Of a stretch of DNA of 64,000 nt, positions 8,644 through 17,378 are shown piece by piece. The position numbers were made by a program, and so were the translations under genes. This stretch comes from Streptomyces noursei (GTDB lineage: Bacteria; Actinomycetota; Actinomycetes; Streptomycetales; Streptomycetaceae). The stretch is from NCBI RefSeq assembly GCF_016917755.1, contig NZ_CP070326.1, forward strand, positions 5,456,001 to 5,520,000, given 5' to 3'. A model generated the notes under the pieces. That model did not search any database. It saw only the letters and a program-made list of their open reading frames with translations, and was not told where the DNA came from. The number at the start of each line of letters is the position of its first letter. Position 1 is the stretch's first letter.

Positions 8644-9179
8644 CGTCGCATGGTAGGGGAACGGCGGTCGCCCGAGGGGGCGTCGGGCGGGTGCCTGCGG
8701 GCGGTCCGCGGCCCGGTCGGGCGGTCCGCCGTGCTGTCCGGGGAGCGGGTGTGACCTGCGGATTCCTGGGTTCGGGCGGCGCGGTGTCGGGGTGGCGTCA
8801 GGGCTTCGGGGGGCGCTGTGGGCCCGGACGTTCGCGACGATGTCCCGCACCTTGTTGCGCAGTTCCTCGGAGAGAACGGCGTCACTCATCTTCCACCCCT
8901 TGCGGTTCAGGCGTTGCTGCCGCAGATCATGAAACCCGTGGCCACAATTCCCGGCAACACTCCGAAAGTGACATGGGATGTGTCCCGGTACCTACAGCCA
9001 GGACCCCGGATCCGCTCAACTCCCCTTTTCCAGAGCCTTGGTCGGGGTAGCGAGTGGGTTTCCTCCACCGCTCCTTCCATGCAGCTTTTATGTGCCTTCC
9101 ATGCCGTTTCCATATTCCTTCGCACTGCCCTCTAGGCGCCTTTCACTTCAGGTCTATCGGGGTGGTGCACCATGCCCGG
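8644..9179. other. Intergenic region with coding debris
   Basis: About 540 bp between the YbaK-like gene and the KASIII remnant. On the minus strand an ATG at 8889 with GGGGTGG upstream opens an acyl-carrier-protein-like N-terminus that degenerates after ~21 codons. Upstream of that, a minus-strand frame ends GFMICGSNA at 8907 without a convincing start. From about 8990 to 9160 the DNA is noticeably less GC-rich than its surroundings and probably contains the promoter for the rightward genes. Confidence 0.4.
8827..8889 (-). pseudogene. Acyl-carrier-protein N-terminal stub
   Basis: Starting at ATG 8889 behind GGGGTGGAAG, the first 21 residues MSDAVLSEELRNKVRDIVAN read exactly like the first helix of a discrete acyl carrier protein, but the Asp-Ser-Leu phosphopantetheine site never follows: the frame turns into low-complexity Pro/Arg sequence and runs into the YbaK-like gene. 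It is probably the 5' end of an ACP gene whose remainder was deleted. Alternatively, it could be a chance frame with a good start. Confidence 0.35.
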
Positions 9180-9940
9180 ATGAGAGAATTCGGTCCGGCG
9201 ACGCCCAGGGCGACGGTCGGTATCGCGGCCGCCGCGCGCTGGCTGCCCGACGGCAGTTCCCAGGTCGGTTCGGCAGTGGACAGCGGGCGGCTGAAGGCCC
9301 GTACGGCACGGGAATTGGGCCATGCGGCGCTGCCGGCCGCGGCGGACACCCCGGCCCCCGACATGGCCGTGCACGCCGCGCGTGCGGTACTGGACGCCAC
9401 CGGGACCGACCCCGGCCGGCTCGACGTGCTCTGTCACGCGTGGATGTACTACCAGGGGCACGACCTGTGGTCGCCGCCGCACTACATCGCCGCGCGGCTC
9501 GGTGCCGCGCGCGCCCTGCCGGTCGGCGTCCAGCAGGTGTGCAACGGCGGGGCCACGGCCCTGGACCTGGCCGCCTCCTGGCTCCGCGACCGCCGGGCGG
9601 GGGCGGTGGACGGCGCCGTGGACGGAGCGGCGGACGGGGCCTCCTGGGGGCTCGTCACCACCGGTGACCGGTTCGCCGGGTCGGGCTTCGACCGCTGGGC
9701 CGGGGACTACGGCGTGGCCTACGGCGACGGCGGCACCGCCCTGCTACTCGCCGCGTGCGTGGCCGCGCCCCCGGTGGACTACGGCCGGGACACCGGCACC
9801 TGGGCGCGGGGGGCGCCGCGGCGGGCCTGGCCGACCTGATCGACGGCGCGGTGCTGGCGCCCGGCGAGGCGGCGCTCGTGCTCAGCGCGGGGGCCGGCTT
9901 CACCTGGTCGTGCCTGGTCGTCCAGGCTCCAGCGGCGTAG
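9180..9940 (+). pseudogene. KASIII-family 3-oxoacyl-ACP synthase, internally deleted and frameshifted
   Basis: From ATG 9180 the protein starts as a KASIII-type ketosynthase (TPRATVGIAAAARWLPD, then VGVQQVCNGGATALDLAAS with the nucleophile Cys, and YGVAYGDGGTALLLA). After LLLAACVAAPP the ~85 residues that should carry the catalytic His and Asn are absent, and the family's C-terminus resumes at VDYGRDTG. One base is then missing (GGCACCTG where GGCCACCTG is expected, near 9799), so the real ending, AGLADLIDGAVLAPGEAALV to SAGAGFTWSCLVVQ, lies in another frame and stops at 9940. The gene cannot encode a working synthase. It probably once acted with the adjacent fabG and the ACP stub. Confidence 0.75.
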
Positions 9941-10028
9941 ATGCGGACGTCCCCGCGCGCGCCGGCCCACGAGAAACCAGCGAATGAGCCACAGGAACAA
10001 CGGAAACAACCGGAACAACGAGGAATCC

Positions 10029-10733
10029 ATGTCACGTTCGGTATTCATCACCGGGGGAAATCGCGGTATCGGCCTGGCCATCGCCCGGGCCATGGCGGCC
10101 GACGGTGACCGGGTCGCCGTCGGATATCGCTCCGGAGAGCCGCCGGAGGGTCTGTTCGGCGTCCGGTGCGAGGTGACCGACCCGGCGTCGGTGGACGCCG
10201 CGTACGAAACCGTCGAGGCCGAACAGGGCCCGGTCGAAGTGCTGGTGGCAAACGCCGGAATAACCCGCGACACACTGCTGCTGCGCATGAGCGACGAGGC
10301 ATTCGACGACGTACTGGAGACCAATCTGAAGGGGGTGTTCCGGACGGTGCGAAAGGCCGCGAGCGGCATGCTCGCCGCCCGCCGCGGCCGCATTGTGCTG
10401 CTGTCGTCCGCACTGGGCTTCCTGGGTTCTCCCGGGCAGACCAATTACGCGGCGACGAAGACCGCGATGGTCGGCTTCGCCCGTTCCCTCGCCTGGGAGT
10501 TGGGCTCCCGCGGCGTCACGATCAACCTCGTCGCCCCCGGGATCATCGACACCGCCATGACCCAGGAACTCAGCGACCGCCGCATGCGGGACGTGATGCG
10601 GATGACGTCGCTGAACCGCCCCGGCACCCCCGAGGAAGTCGCCGCGGCCGTACGGTTCCTGGCCGGCGAGTCCGCGGGCTACATCACCGGTGCGGTGCTC
10701 CCCGTCGGCGGCGGCATCGGCATGGGCATCTGA
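10029..10733 (+). CDS. fabG: 3-oxoacyl-ACP reductase FabG-like (SDR family)
   Basis: A 234-aa short-chain dehydrogenase. Rossmann motif TGGNRGIG (8-15), NAG (75-77), catalytic Ser126/127, Tyr140 and Lys144 (NYAATK) and the PGIIDTAM loop are intact, as is the C-terminal GYITGAVLPVGGGIGMG typical of FabG. It reduces beta-ketoacyl thioesters with NADPH. Start ATG 10029 follows AACGAGGAATCC. It is intact although its presumed partner, the KASIII gene 88 bp upstream, is dead, so it is either a relict or has been recruited elsewhere. Confidence 0.85.
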   Translation: MSRSVFITGGNRGIGLAIARAMAADGDRVAVGYRSGEPPEGLFGVRCEVTDPASVDAAYETVEAEQGPVEVLVANAGITRDTLLLRMSDEAFDDVLETNLKGVFRTVRKAASGMLAARRGRIVLLSSALGFLGSPGQTNYAATKTAMVGFARSLAWELGSRGVTINLVAPGIIDTAMTQELSDRRMRDVMRMTSLNRPGTPEEVAAAVRFLAGESAGYITGAVLPVGGGIGMGI

Positions 10734-10768
10734 ACGGCCGGCCCGGCCCCTCTCTCTGGAGCGAATCC

Positions 10769-12244
10769 TTGACACGCGATCACGCGACCGGCGCCGCCGG
10801 TCCGATCTCCACGGCCGAACGACCGGCCCCCGCGGCGTCCCCGACGACCGGCCCCGACACCGCCGCCGCCCCGCCGCGCCGGCTCACCCTCGCCGTCTGC
10901 TGCTTCGGCACCCTGCTGGTGCTGATGAACTACACGGCACCCATGTCCACCCTCTCGGCCACCGCCGCCGACCTCGGCGCGGGCCTGTCCGGCCAGACCT
11001 GGATGCTCAGCAGCGTCATGCTGGGCATCGCCGCGCTGCTGCTGATCACCGGCGGCCTGGGCGACGCGCACGGCCAGCGGCGGGTCTTCTTCTACGGCGC
11101 CCTGCTGCTGGCGGCGAGCACCGTGGTGTGCGCCACGGCCGGCGACAACGGGGTGTTCGTCGGCGCCCGTATCGTCCAGGGCATCGGCAGCGCCGCCATC
11201 ATGACGGCCAGCCTCGGCATCATCGGCTACGCCTTCCCGGCCGGGCCCAAGCGGGTGCGGGCCACCGGCATGTGGGGCGCCATGGTCGGCGGCGGGATCA
11301 CCCTGGGCCCGGCGATCTCCGCGGCGCTGGCGATGGTGGACGACTGGCGGCTGGGCTACTGGGCGTTCGCGGTGGGCGCGGTGCTGCTGGCGATCGCGGT
11401 CCGCACCCTCGTCGACGAGTACCGCGGCGACCGGCCCGAGCGCACCGACTGGGCCGGTGCGGTGCTGCTCGGCGTCGCGGTGACCGCCCTGCTGGCCGCG
11501 CTGGTCCAGGGCCGCAGCGGCTGGCTGGCCCCCGAGGCGCTGGTGCTCTTCGTGGTGGCGGTGGTGCTCGCGGTGGCCTTCGTGATCGTCGAACTGCGCT
11601 CCGCCGCGCCGATGGTCGACCTCCGCCTGTTCCGCGACCCGGACTTCAACGCGGCCACCCTGGGCTCGCTGTTCACCGGGCTGTCCATCCTGGGCGTGCT
11701 GAGCTATCTGCCCACGGTGATGCAGAAGTCGATGGGCATGACCGCCCTGGCCGGCGGCGCCATGCTCGGCATCTGGGCCGGCACCTCCTTCGTGGTGTCG
11801 CTGCTGACCCGCCGGCTCTCCGACCGGGTGCGGGGCTGGCACCGGCTGGTGATCGGGATGGGCCTGAGCATCGTCGGCGACGTGGCGATCCTCGGCATCG
11901 CCCCGGACGCCCACTGGGCGCGCTTCGTCCCCGGCCTGGTGGTCAGCGGCGTCGGCAGCGGACTGCTCAACGCGGGCCTGGCCCGTATGGCGGTGGAGAG
12001 CGTCCCCGCCCACCGTGCGGGGATGGGCGCCGGCGCCAACAACACTGCCCGCTATGTGGGCGCGGCGATCGGCGTCGCCCTGACCGTGGTGGCCTCCACC
12101 TCCGTCATGCCCTCCGGCGACGCCGCGGTGGACGCCGGCGCGGGGATGGACCGCGCCCTCGTGGTCTGCGCCGGACTGTCCGCGCTGGGAGCGCTATGCA
12201 TCGCCCTCACCCGGATCGGCAAGCGGGCCCGCACGGACGCGTGA
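10769..12244 (+). CDS. DHA2-type MFS drug/metabolite exporter
   Basis: A 491-aa membrane protein with about 14 hydrophobic segments after a ~35-residue Pro/Ala-rich cytoplasmic N-terminus. Motif A-like GGLGDAHGQRRVFFYG and motif C-like GPAISAALAMVDDWRLGYW place it with the DHA2 proton-coupled efflux family (EmrB/QacA-like). The start is TTG 10769 behind TGGAG. It lies 35 bp after fabG in an apparent operon and would have exported the product of this now damaged cluster, or confers resistance. Confidence 0.8.
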   Translation: MTRDHATGAAGPISTAERPAPAASPTTGPDTAAAPPRRLTLAVCCFGTLLVLMNYTAPMSTLSATAADLGAGLSGQTWMLSSVMLGIAALLLITGGLGDAHGQRRVFFYGALLLAASTVVCATAGDNGVFVGARIVQGIGSAAIMTASLGIIGYAFPAGPKRVRATGMWGAMVGGGITLGPAISAALAMVDDWRLGYWAFAVGAVLLAIAVRTLVDEYRGDRPERTDWAGAVLLGVAVTALLAALVQGRSGWLAPEALVLFVVAVVLAVAFVIVELRSAAPMVDLRLFRDPDFNAATLGSLFTGLSILGVLSYLPTVMQKSMGMTALAGGAMLGIWAGTSFVVSLLTRRLSDRVRGWHRLVIGMGLSIVGDVAILGIAPDAHWARFVPGLVVSGVGSGLLNAGLARMAVESVPAHRAGMGAGANNTARYVGAAIGVALTVVASTSVMPSGDAAVDAGAGMDRALVVCAGLSALGALCIALTRIGKRARTDA

Positions 12245-12537
12245 CGGGCGCGACGGCGCATACCGCGACGACGCACGACGGCGCCGTACAGCGATTCCGT
12301 ACGGCGGCGGCGTGCAACCCGAAGGAGCCGAGCAGGGGTCCTGTCCGTGGAGGGTGGGGCCCCGCCGCTTTCCTGCCCCCTTCGACACAGCCGCGTGTCC
12401 CGTATGGAACACCGCGATGGCACCGGCGGCACCCCTTCGCATAGCGTGTGACCTCCGTGCACCATTCATGCACCAGTCACCGCGCATGACCGCGCACGAC
12501 GGAAGAGCCGCCGCGAGGCCGAGGGGGAGAGCCGCAC

Positions 12538-13299
12538 ATGACGGGCTTCGGCGTCCTGGGACCGCTGGAACTGCACACCGCACACGGCGTACGGACCCTG
12601 CGCGGGCCGAAACTGCGGAAGGTCCTCGCCCTACTGCTGTCCCGGGCCGGCCACTTCGTCCCGATCGACCTGTTGATGGACGAACTGTGGGCGGGCCGAC
12701 GACCCGACAGCGCCGTGATGACCGTTCGCACCCACGTCTACCACCTGCGCAAACAGCTGGCCGCCGAGGAATTCGCGGGAATGGCGCAGCAACCGGTCAT
12801 CGAGAGCCGGCCGAACGGCTATCTGCTGCGCCTTTCCGACGGTGCCCTGGATTCCGCCGTCTTCGCCCAGCAGGCCCGGCTCGGGGGCGAACTCCTGCAC
12901 CAGGGCCGGGTGGCGGAGGCTGCGGACGCGCTGCGCGCGGCCCTGGCGCTGTGGCGCGGGCCGGCGCTCGAAGGCGTGGCGTGCGGGCCGGTCCTGGACG
13001 GCTATGTGGCCCGCCTCGAAGAACAGCGTCAGCGCGCCCTGGAAAAGCGCCTGGAGGCGGACGCCCAGCTTGGCCGGCACCGCGAAATCATCTGTGAGCT
13101 GCGCACGTTGGTGGCCGCGAACCCGTTCAACGAATGGCTGCACACCCGCCTGATCGACGCGCTGCGGTGTTCCGGCCGGCGCGCCGAGGCGCTCGGCGCG
13201 TACCAGAAGCTGTGCGCCCTGCTCGAAAGCGAACTGGGCCTGGAACCCTCGATGGAAGTGCGCCGCATCCGGTGCCAGATCCTCGGCCGGGCCGCCTGA
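12538..13299 (+). CDS. SARP-family (BTAD) pathway activator
   Basis: A 253-aa Streptomyces antibiotic regulatory protein: an N-terminal OmpR-like winged helix (FGVLGPLELHTAHGVRTLRG, then LRKVLALLLSRAG, RTHVYHLRKQL and a RPNGYLLRL hairpin) followed by a BTAD all-helical domain (DSAVFAQQARLGGELLHQGR, LEEQRQRALEKRLEADAQLG, LHTRLIDALRCSGRRAEAL). It lacks ATPase and TPR extensions, so it is a small SARP like ActII-4. ATG 12538 follows GAGGGGGAG. It should activate the neighbouring cluster by binding direct heptamer repeats; much of that target cluster is damaged. Confidence 0.85.
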   Translation: MTGFGVLGPLELHTAHGVRTLRGPKLRKVLALLLSRAGHFVPIDLLMDELWAGRRPDSAVMTVRTHVYHLRKQLAAEEFAGMAQQPVIESRPNGYLLRLSDGALDSAVFAQQARLGGELLHQGRVAEAADALRAALALWRGPALEGVACGPVLDGYVARLEEQRQRALEKRLEADAQLGRHREIICELRTLVAANPFNEWLHTRLIDALRCSGRRAEALGAYQKLCALLESELGLEPSMEVRRIRCQILGRAA

Positions 13300-13366
13300 C
13301 GGCCCCGCGCGCATTCCCGCCGACATCCCACCGCGCGCATTCCACGCCCGAATCCCTGGCCGGCAC

Positions 13367-14424
13367 GTGATCGAGGAACTCCTGCCCCCGCCCGTCGCCT
13401 CCGCCGAACACTTCGGCGACGCGCCCCTCGGCGAACTCTTCCCCGAAGAGGCCGCGTCGGTCGCCTCGACGGTGGCGGCCCGGCGCGCCAAATTCCGCAC
13501 CGTACGCAGCTGCGCCCGCACCGCGCTGGCGCAGCTGGGCATTCCCGCCGTACCGATACCGCGGGGGCCGCGCGGCGAGCCGATCTGGCCGGACGGCATC
13601 GTCTTCCTGCTGCGCTCCTCGACGGCGTTCCTGCTGGCGGGGTCGGTGGCCCCGGTCCGCCCGGCCGCGTTCGCCTGCGGCGCGGCCGCCTGGACCTGCG
13701 CGACGACCTACGTCTACCTCGTCAACGGCGTGCACGACGCGCCCGAGGACCGGCTGAACGCCAACGGCCGCCCGATCTCCGGCGGTCGCCTCGCCCCGGA
13801 GCGGGCCAGGGCGATCGCCTGGGTGCTGGCGCTCCTCGCCCTGCTGCTGGCGGCGCTCGGCCCGGTGCCCCTGCTCACCCCGCTCGTCGCCGCCCAGCTG
13901 CTGTGCGGATACGCCTACTCGGCGCCGCGATCGCCCTGAAGCGCCGCACCGCCACCGCCGTGCCGTGCATCCTGGCGCTGGGCGGACTGACCTTCGCCGC
14001 GGGCTGGCTCTGTGCCGGCGCCGACCGCCGCGACGCCTTGCCGGTGCTGGTCCTCGGCACCGTGCTGACGCTGTGGATGGGCGCGGTCGGCGCCCCGGTG
14101 AAGGACCTGTCCGACCTGCGCGGCGACGCCGCGGCCGGCCGGCGCACCGCGCTCATCCGGGGCTGCGCCCGGCGGGCCCGGCTGATCTGCGCGATCAATC
14201 CCCTCGTGCTGGGCGCGGCCTACACCGCGGTCGCCGCGACGGCCACCCCGGTCCTGCTCCCCTCCGCGCTGCTCCTCCTGGGCGGCGCGCTGGCGATCGC
14301 GGTGCTGACCGCCACCACGTCCTCCAGCGAGCCCCGCGGCCGCAGCCGCCTGCCCTACCGGGCCTTCATGGTCACCCAGTACGCCGCCTGCGCCGCGGCC
14401 CTCTGCGCCGCCCTGACCCGGTGA
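13367..14424 (+). pseudogene. Deletion fusion: phosphopantetheinyl transferase fragment + frameshifted UbiA prenyltransferase
   Basis: Residues 1-~78 from GTG 13367 (MIEELLPPPVASAEHFGD to IPRGPRGEPIWPDGIV) match the N-terminus of Sfp/EntD-type 4'-phosphopantetheinyl transferases. Where the catalytic SxTHCxGY segment should follow, the sequence jumps to the second helix of a UbiA prenyltransferase (FLLRSSTAFLLAGSVAP), whose first Asp-rich motif NGVHDAPEDRLNANGRP is present. Near 13925 the frame is lost (stop at 13939), while UbiA sequence continues in the -1 frame (IALKRRTATAVPCIL) through the second motif KDLSDLRGD and stops at 14424. Neither enzyme can work as written. A deletion joined two genes, and a later indel broke the frame. 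Confidence 0.75.
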
Positions 14425-14445
14425 CTCCCCGGTAGGCCCGCCCTT

Positions 14446-14477
14446 CGTGCGGGGCTGCGCCCGGCGGGCCCCGCACG
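14446..14477. terminator. Hairpin between UbiA remnant and GDPD
   Basis: CGTGCGGGG (14446-14454) and CCCCGCACG (14469-14477) form a perfect 9-bp stem with a GC-rich loop and no T tract; possibly a Streptomyces-style terminator. Confidence 0.4.
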
Positions 14478-14687
14478 GATGGGGGCCTCCGGGCGCAGCC
14501 GCCGCGGGACGTCGCTGACCTGCGAAAAGGATGGGGGAGAGGAGTCGCGGGGGAGCGCCGGCGGGAGCCCCCGCGTGGCGGCGGTGCCGGGATGGGGGCA
14601 GGGTCGGTAGGCAGGGCGGATCCGGAGCCCTAGGGGGCGTACCTGACGCAGACGGCACGGTCTGCGCGAGTGACCTGGAGGCTCCGC

Positions 14688-15596
14688 ATGCTTCGGAGAA
14701 CGGTGCGGATCCGGCAGCCGTTGCGGGGCGCGTCCGGTGCCCTCGCGTTCGTCATCACGGCGACCATGGCGTCGTCCGCGCTGGCCTCCGGCCCGGACGA
14801 GCGGCAGCAGCTGGCCACCCGGGGCGGGACGCTGGTGAGCCTCCGGGTGGGGCAGCGCGAACCGTTCGTGATCGCGCACCGGGGCGCGTCCCGGTACGCA
14901 CCGGAGAACACCCTCGCGGCGATCGACGCGGCGCACAGCCGGGGGCTGGTGTGGGTCGAGAACGATGTGCAGCGCACCAAGGACGGCCGGCTGATCGTGA
15001 TGCACGACGACACGCTCAACCGGACCACCGACGCCGCGCGGGTGTTCCCGCACCGGGCGCCGTGGCGGGTGCGGGACTTCACCGCGGCGGAGATCGCGCG
15101 GCTGGATGCCGGGAGCTGGTTCGGGAAACGGTTCGCCGGTGAGCGGGTGCCCACGCTCGCCGACTATCTGCACAGGCTGGACCGCAATCAGCAGGGGCTG
15201 CTGCTGGAGCTGAAGCAGCCCGAGCTGTATCCGGGAGTCGAGGCGCAGGCCCTCCGCGAACTGCGGGAGCTGGGCTGGCTGGATCGTGCGCACCTCCGTA
15301 ACCGGCTGGTGATCCAAAGCTTCTGCGTGCGCTGTGTGAAGCGGGTGCACAAGCTGATGCCGCAGGTGCGGACGGGGATTCTGGGGCGGCCCCCGATCAG
15401 CAAACTGCGGCGCTATGCGCGCTTCGCCGATCAGATCAATCCGCGGATGTCCGAGGTCGGTTCGCGGTGGACCCGGGCCGTGCACCGGCTGAGCGGGCCG
15501 CACGGCCGGCCGCTGGAGATCTACGCGTGGGGCGTCGGCGCGGAGGCGAGCGTGCGGGCCGTACGGGCACAGGGCGTAGAAGGCGTTATCGACTGA
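14688..15596 (+). CDS. Secreted glycerophosphodiester phosphodiesterase
   Basis: A 302-aa GDPD-family enzyme, which hydrolyses glycerophosphodiesters to glycerol-3-phosphate and an alcohol. Catalytic residues are visible: IAHRGAS (His64, Arg65), PENT (Glu73), ENDVQ (Glu91, Asp93) and MHDDTLNRTT (His106). An Arg-rich N-terminus plus hydrophobic stretch GALAFVITATMASSALASG is a signal peptide, so it acts outside the cell, probably scavenging phosphate. Start ATG 14688 sits six bases after GGAGG; a GTG six codons earlier is less likely. Confidence 0.85.
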   Translation: MLRRTVRIRQPLRGASGALAFVITATMASSALASGPDERQQLATRGGTLVSLRVGQREPFVIAHRGASRYAPENTLAAIDAAHSRGLVWVENDVQRTKDGRLIVMHDDTLNRTTDAARVFPHRAPWRVRDFTAAEIARLDAGSWFGKRFAGERVPTLADYLHRLDRNQQGLLLELKQPELYPGVEAQALRELRELGWLDRAHLRNRLVIQSFCVRCVKRVHKLMPQVRTGILGRPPISKLRRYARFADQINPRMSEVGSRWTRAVHRLSGPHGRPLEIYAWGVGAEASVRAVRAQGVEGVID

Positions 15597-15993
15597 TCAC
15601 CCGTTCCGTGCGGGATGCGCGGCGGGCCCGGCGCGGACCCGCGACGTGCGGAAGGGGCCGCGGGACGTTCCCGAACGTGCTGAGTTGTTCTGGAGCGGGT
15701 GGGTTTTTCGTGTCTGCCGGAGTTGCGACCGCTCGTCCGCCCTCTACGGGTGTAGTCTCCCGCCCACGTTTTGCGGCGATTCGCCCGGCTGCGGTGAGGG
15801 TGTGAACCCGGTGGGCGATCCCGCCCGGGCGGGATTTACGGGATTCCATCGGCGCGGCTAAGGTGCCAGGGATGTTCGACGCCACACTCCCCGTAAACCA
15901 ACTAAGACGCTGGATCCGGCCTGTGGGTTCCGTTGTGGAGCCGGTTGATTCGGTGCGTCCGGATCCTCCCGCAGGCGCGTTCCGGGAGGGCCG
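15597..15993. other. 397-bp intergenic region before acyltransferase gene
   Basis: No credible gene. It contains a palindromic CCCGCCCGGGCGGG (about 15821-15834) and promoter-like TGTAGTCT (15750 area), and ends with GGGAGGG just before the TTG start at 15994. Confidence 0.4.
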
Positions 15994-17277
15994 TTGACGA
16001 ACGAGTTTCCGGCGTACGGCCAGCGGCGGGTGCCACTGCCCGCGCCGCGGCAGATGCCGCAGGACCCGCTGCACACGGCGGGTGCGGCCGGGCGGGTGGA
16101 CGGGGCACGTGTGTCGACGGCCACGATCCCCCCGGTCCCGCCCCCCGGGCCGGTGGCGGGCGAGGGCGGAAGTGGGAGCAGACGGCACGCCAAGGGGCGC
16201 GCCGGCCGGGCGCACGCCAGCACCGGCCGGGCGGCGCGCGGCGGTGCGCGGAGCGCGGCCCGCGACGCGTTCTTCGACAACGCCAAGTACCTGGCGATCG
16301 TGTTGGTGGCGATGGGCCACTCCTGGGAGCCGCTGCGCTCCGGCAGCCGGTCGGCGGCGGCGCTCTACCTCACCGTCTACGCCTTCCACATGCCGGCCTT
16401 CATCATCATCTCCGGCTATTTCTCGCGCAGTTTCGACATGCGCAAGGACCGGCTGCAGCGGCTGATCACCGGGGTCGCCGTCCCCTACGTCCTCTTCGAG
16501 GTCGCCTACACCTTCTTCAAGCGCTGGGCGGACGACGATCCGGGCTACCCGATCACCCTCCTGCAGCCCTGGTACCTGACGTGGTTCCTGGTCGCCCTCT
16601 TCATCTGGCGGCTGACCACCCCGCTGTGGAAGATCGTGCGCTGGCCGCTGCCGCTCGCGCTGACGATCGCGGTCCTGGCCTCCTGCTCGCCGGAGATCGG
16701 CGACGATCTCAACCTCCAACGCGTGCTGCAGTTCCTGCCGTTCTTCGTGCTGGGGCTCGCCCTGCGGCCCGAGCACTTCCCGCTCCTGCGCAGCCGGTCG
16801 GTGCGGCTCGCCGCGCTGCCGGTCGTCGCCGGCGCGCTGGTCTTCGCCTACTGGGCCGCGCCGCGGATGAACGCCGCGTGGTTCTACCACCGCGACAGCG
16901 CCCAGGAGCTGGGCGCCCCCTGGTGGAGCGGGCCGGTGATGACGCTGGCGATGTTCGGCTGCTCCCTGGTGCTGGTGGCCTGCTTCTTCGCCTGGGTGCC
17001 GAGCCGCCGGATGTGGTTCACGGCGCTGGGCGCGGGCACCCTCTACGGCTATCTGCTGCACGGCTTCCTCGCCAAGGGGTCGCGCTTCTGGCACTGGTAC
17101 GACAACGCCTGGCTGCACACGCCGTGGGGTCTGGTGCTGCTGACCCTGCTCGCGGGCACCCTCGTCACCCTGCTGTGCACGCCACCGGTGCAGCGGATCT
17201 TCCGGTTCGCCGTGGAGCCCAGGATGGCCTGGGCGTTCAGGCCCGATCCGGTGGGGACGGCGCACGGGCGCAGGTGA
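15994..17277 (+). CDS. Membrane acyltransferase 3 (OafA/Fuc4NAc-like)
   Basis: A 427-aa integral membrane protein. Residues 1-~90 are a Pro/Gly/Ala-rich, probably disordered cytoplasmic region. From ARDAFFDNAKYLAIVLVAMG the acyltransferase-3 fold begins: VAMGHSWEPL carries the conserved His, YLTVYAFHMPAFIIISGYFS the RxxR/SGY-type helix, and about ten hydrophobic helices follow. These proteins O-acylate extracytoplasmic sugars or polymers. Start TTG 15994 is supported by GGGAGGG five bases before it. The substrate cannot be inferred. Confidence 0.75.
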   Translation: MTNEFPAYGQRRVPLPAPRQMPQDPLHTAGAAGRVDGARVSTATIPPVPPPGPVAGEGGSGSRRHAKGRAGRAHASTGRAARGGARSAARDAFFDNAKYLAIVLVAMGHSWEPLRSGSRSAAALYLTVYAFHMPAFIIISGYFSRSFDMRKDRLQRLITGVAVPYVLFEVAYTFFKRWADDDPGYPITLLQPWYLTWFLVALFIWRLTTPLWKIVRWPLPLALTIAVLASCSPEIGDDLNLQRVLQFLPFFVLGLALRPEHFPLLRSRSVRLAALPVVAGALVFAYWAAPRMNAAWFYHRDSAQELGAPWWSGPVMTLAMFGCSLVLVACFFAWVPSRRMWFTALGAGTLYGYLLHGFLAKGSRFWHWYDNAWLHTPWGLVLLTLLAGTLVTLLCTPPVQRIFRFAVEPRMAWAFRPDPVGTAHGRR

Positions 17278-17378
17278 GCGGCGTCGTACCGTCGGCCGAT
17301 CCGTTGCGGTGCCGCCGTCTCATAGGCTCCGTTGCGGCTTCCCCGAGAGGGGGACGCCACGACGAAGGGGGAGACACC

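Noticed and set aside
8907..9125. Leftward small peptide ending GFMICGSNA as a RiPP precursor
   Set aside because: No start codon with a ribosome site close to the hydrophobic end, and no maturation enzyme oriented with it.
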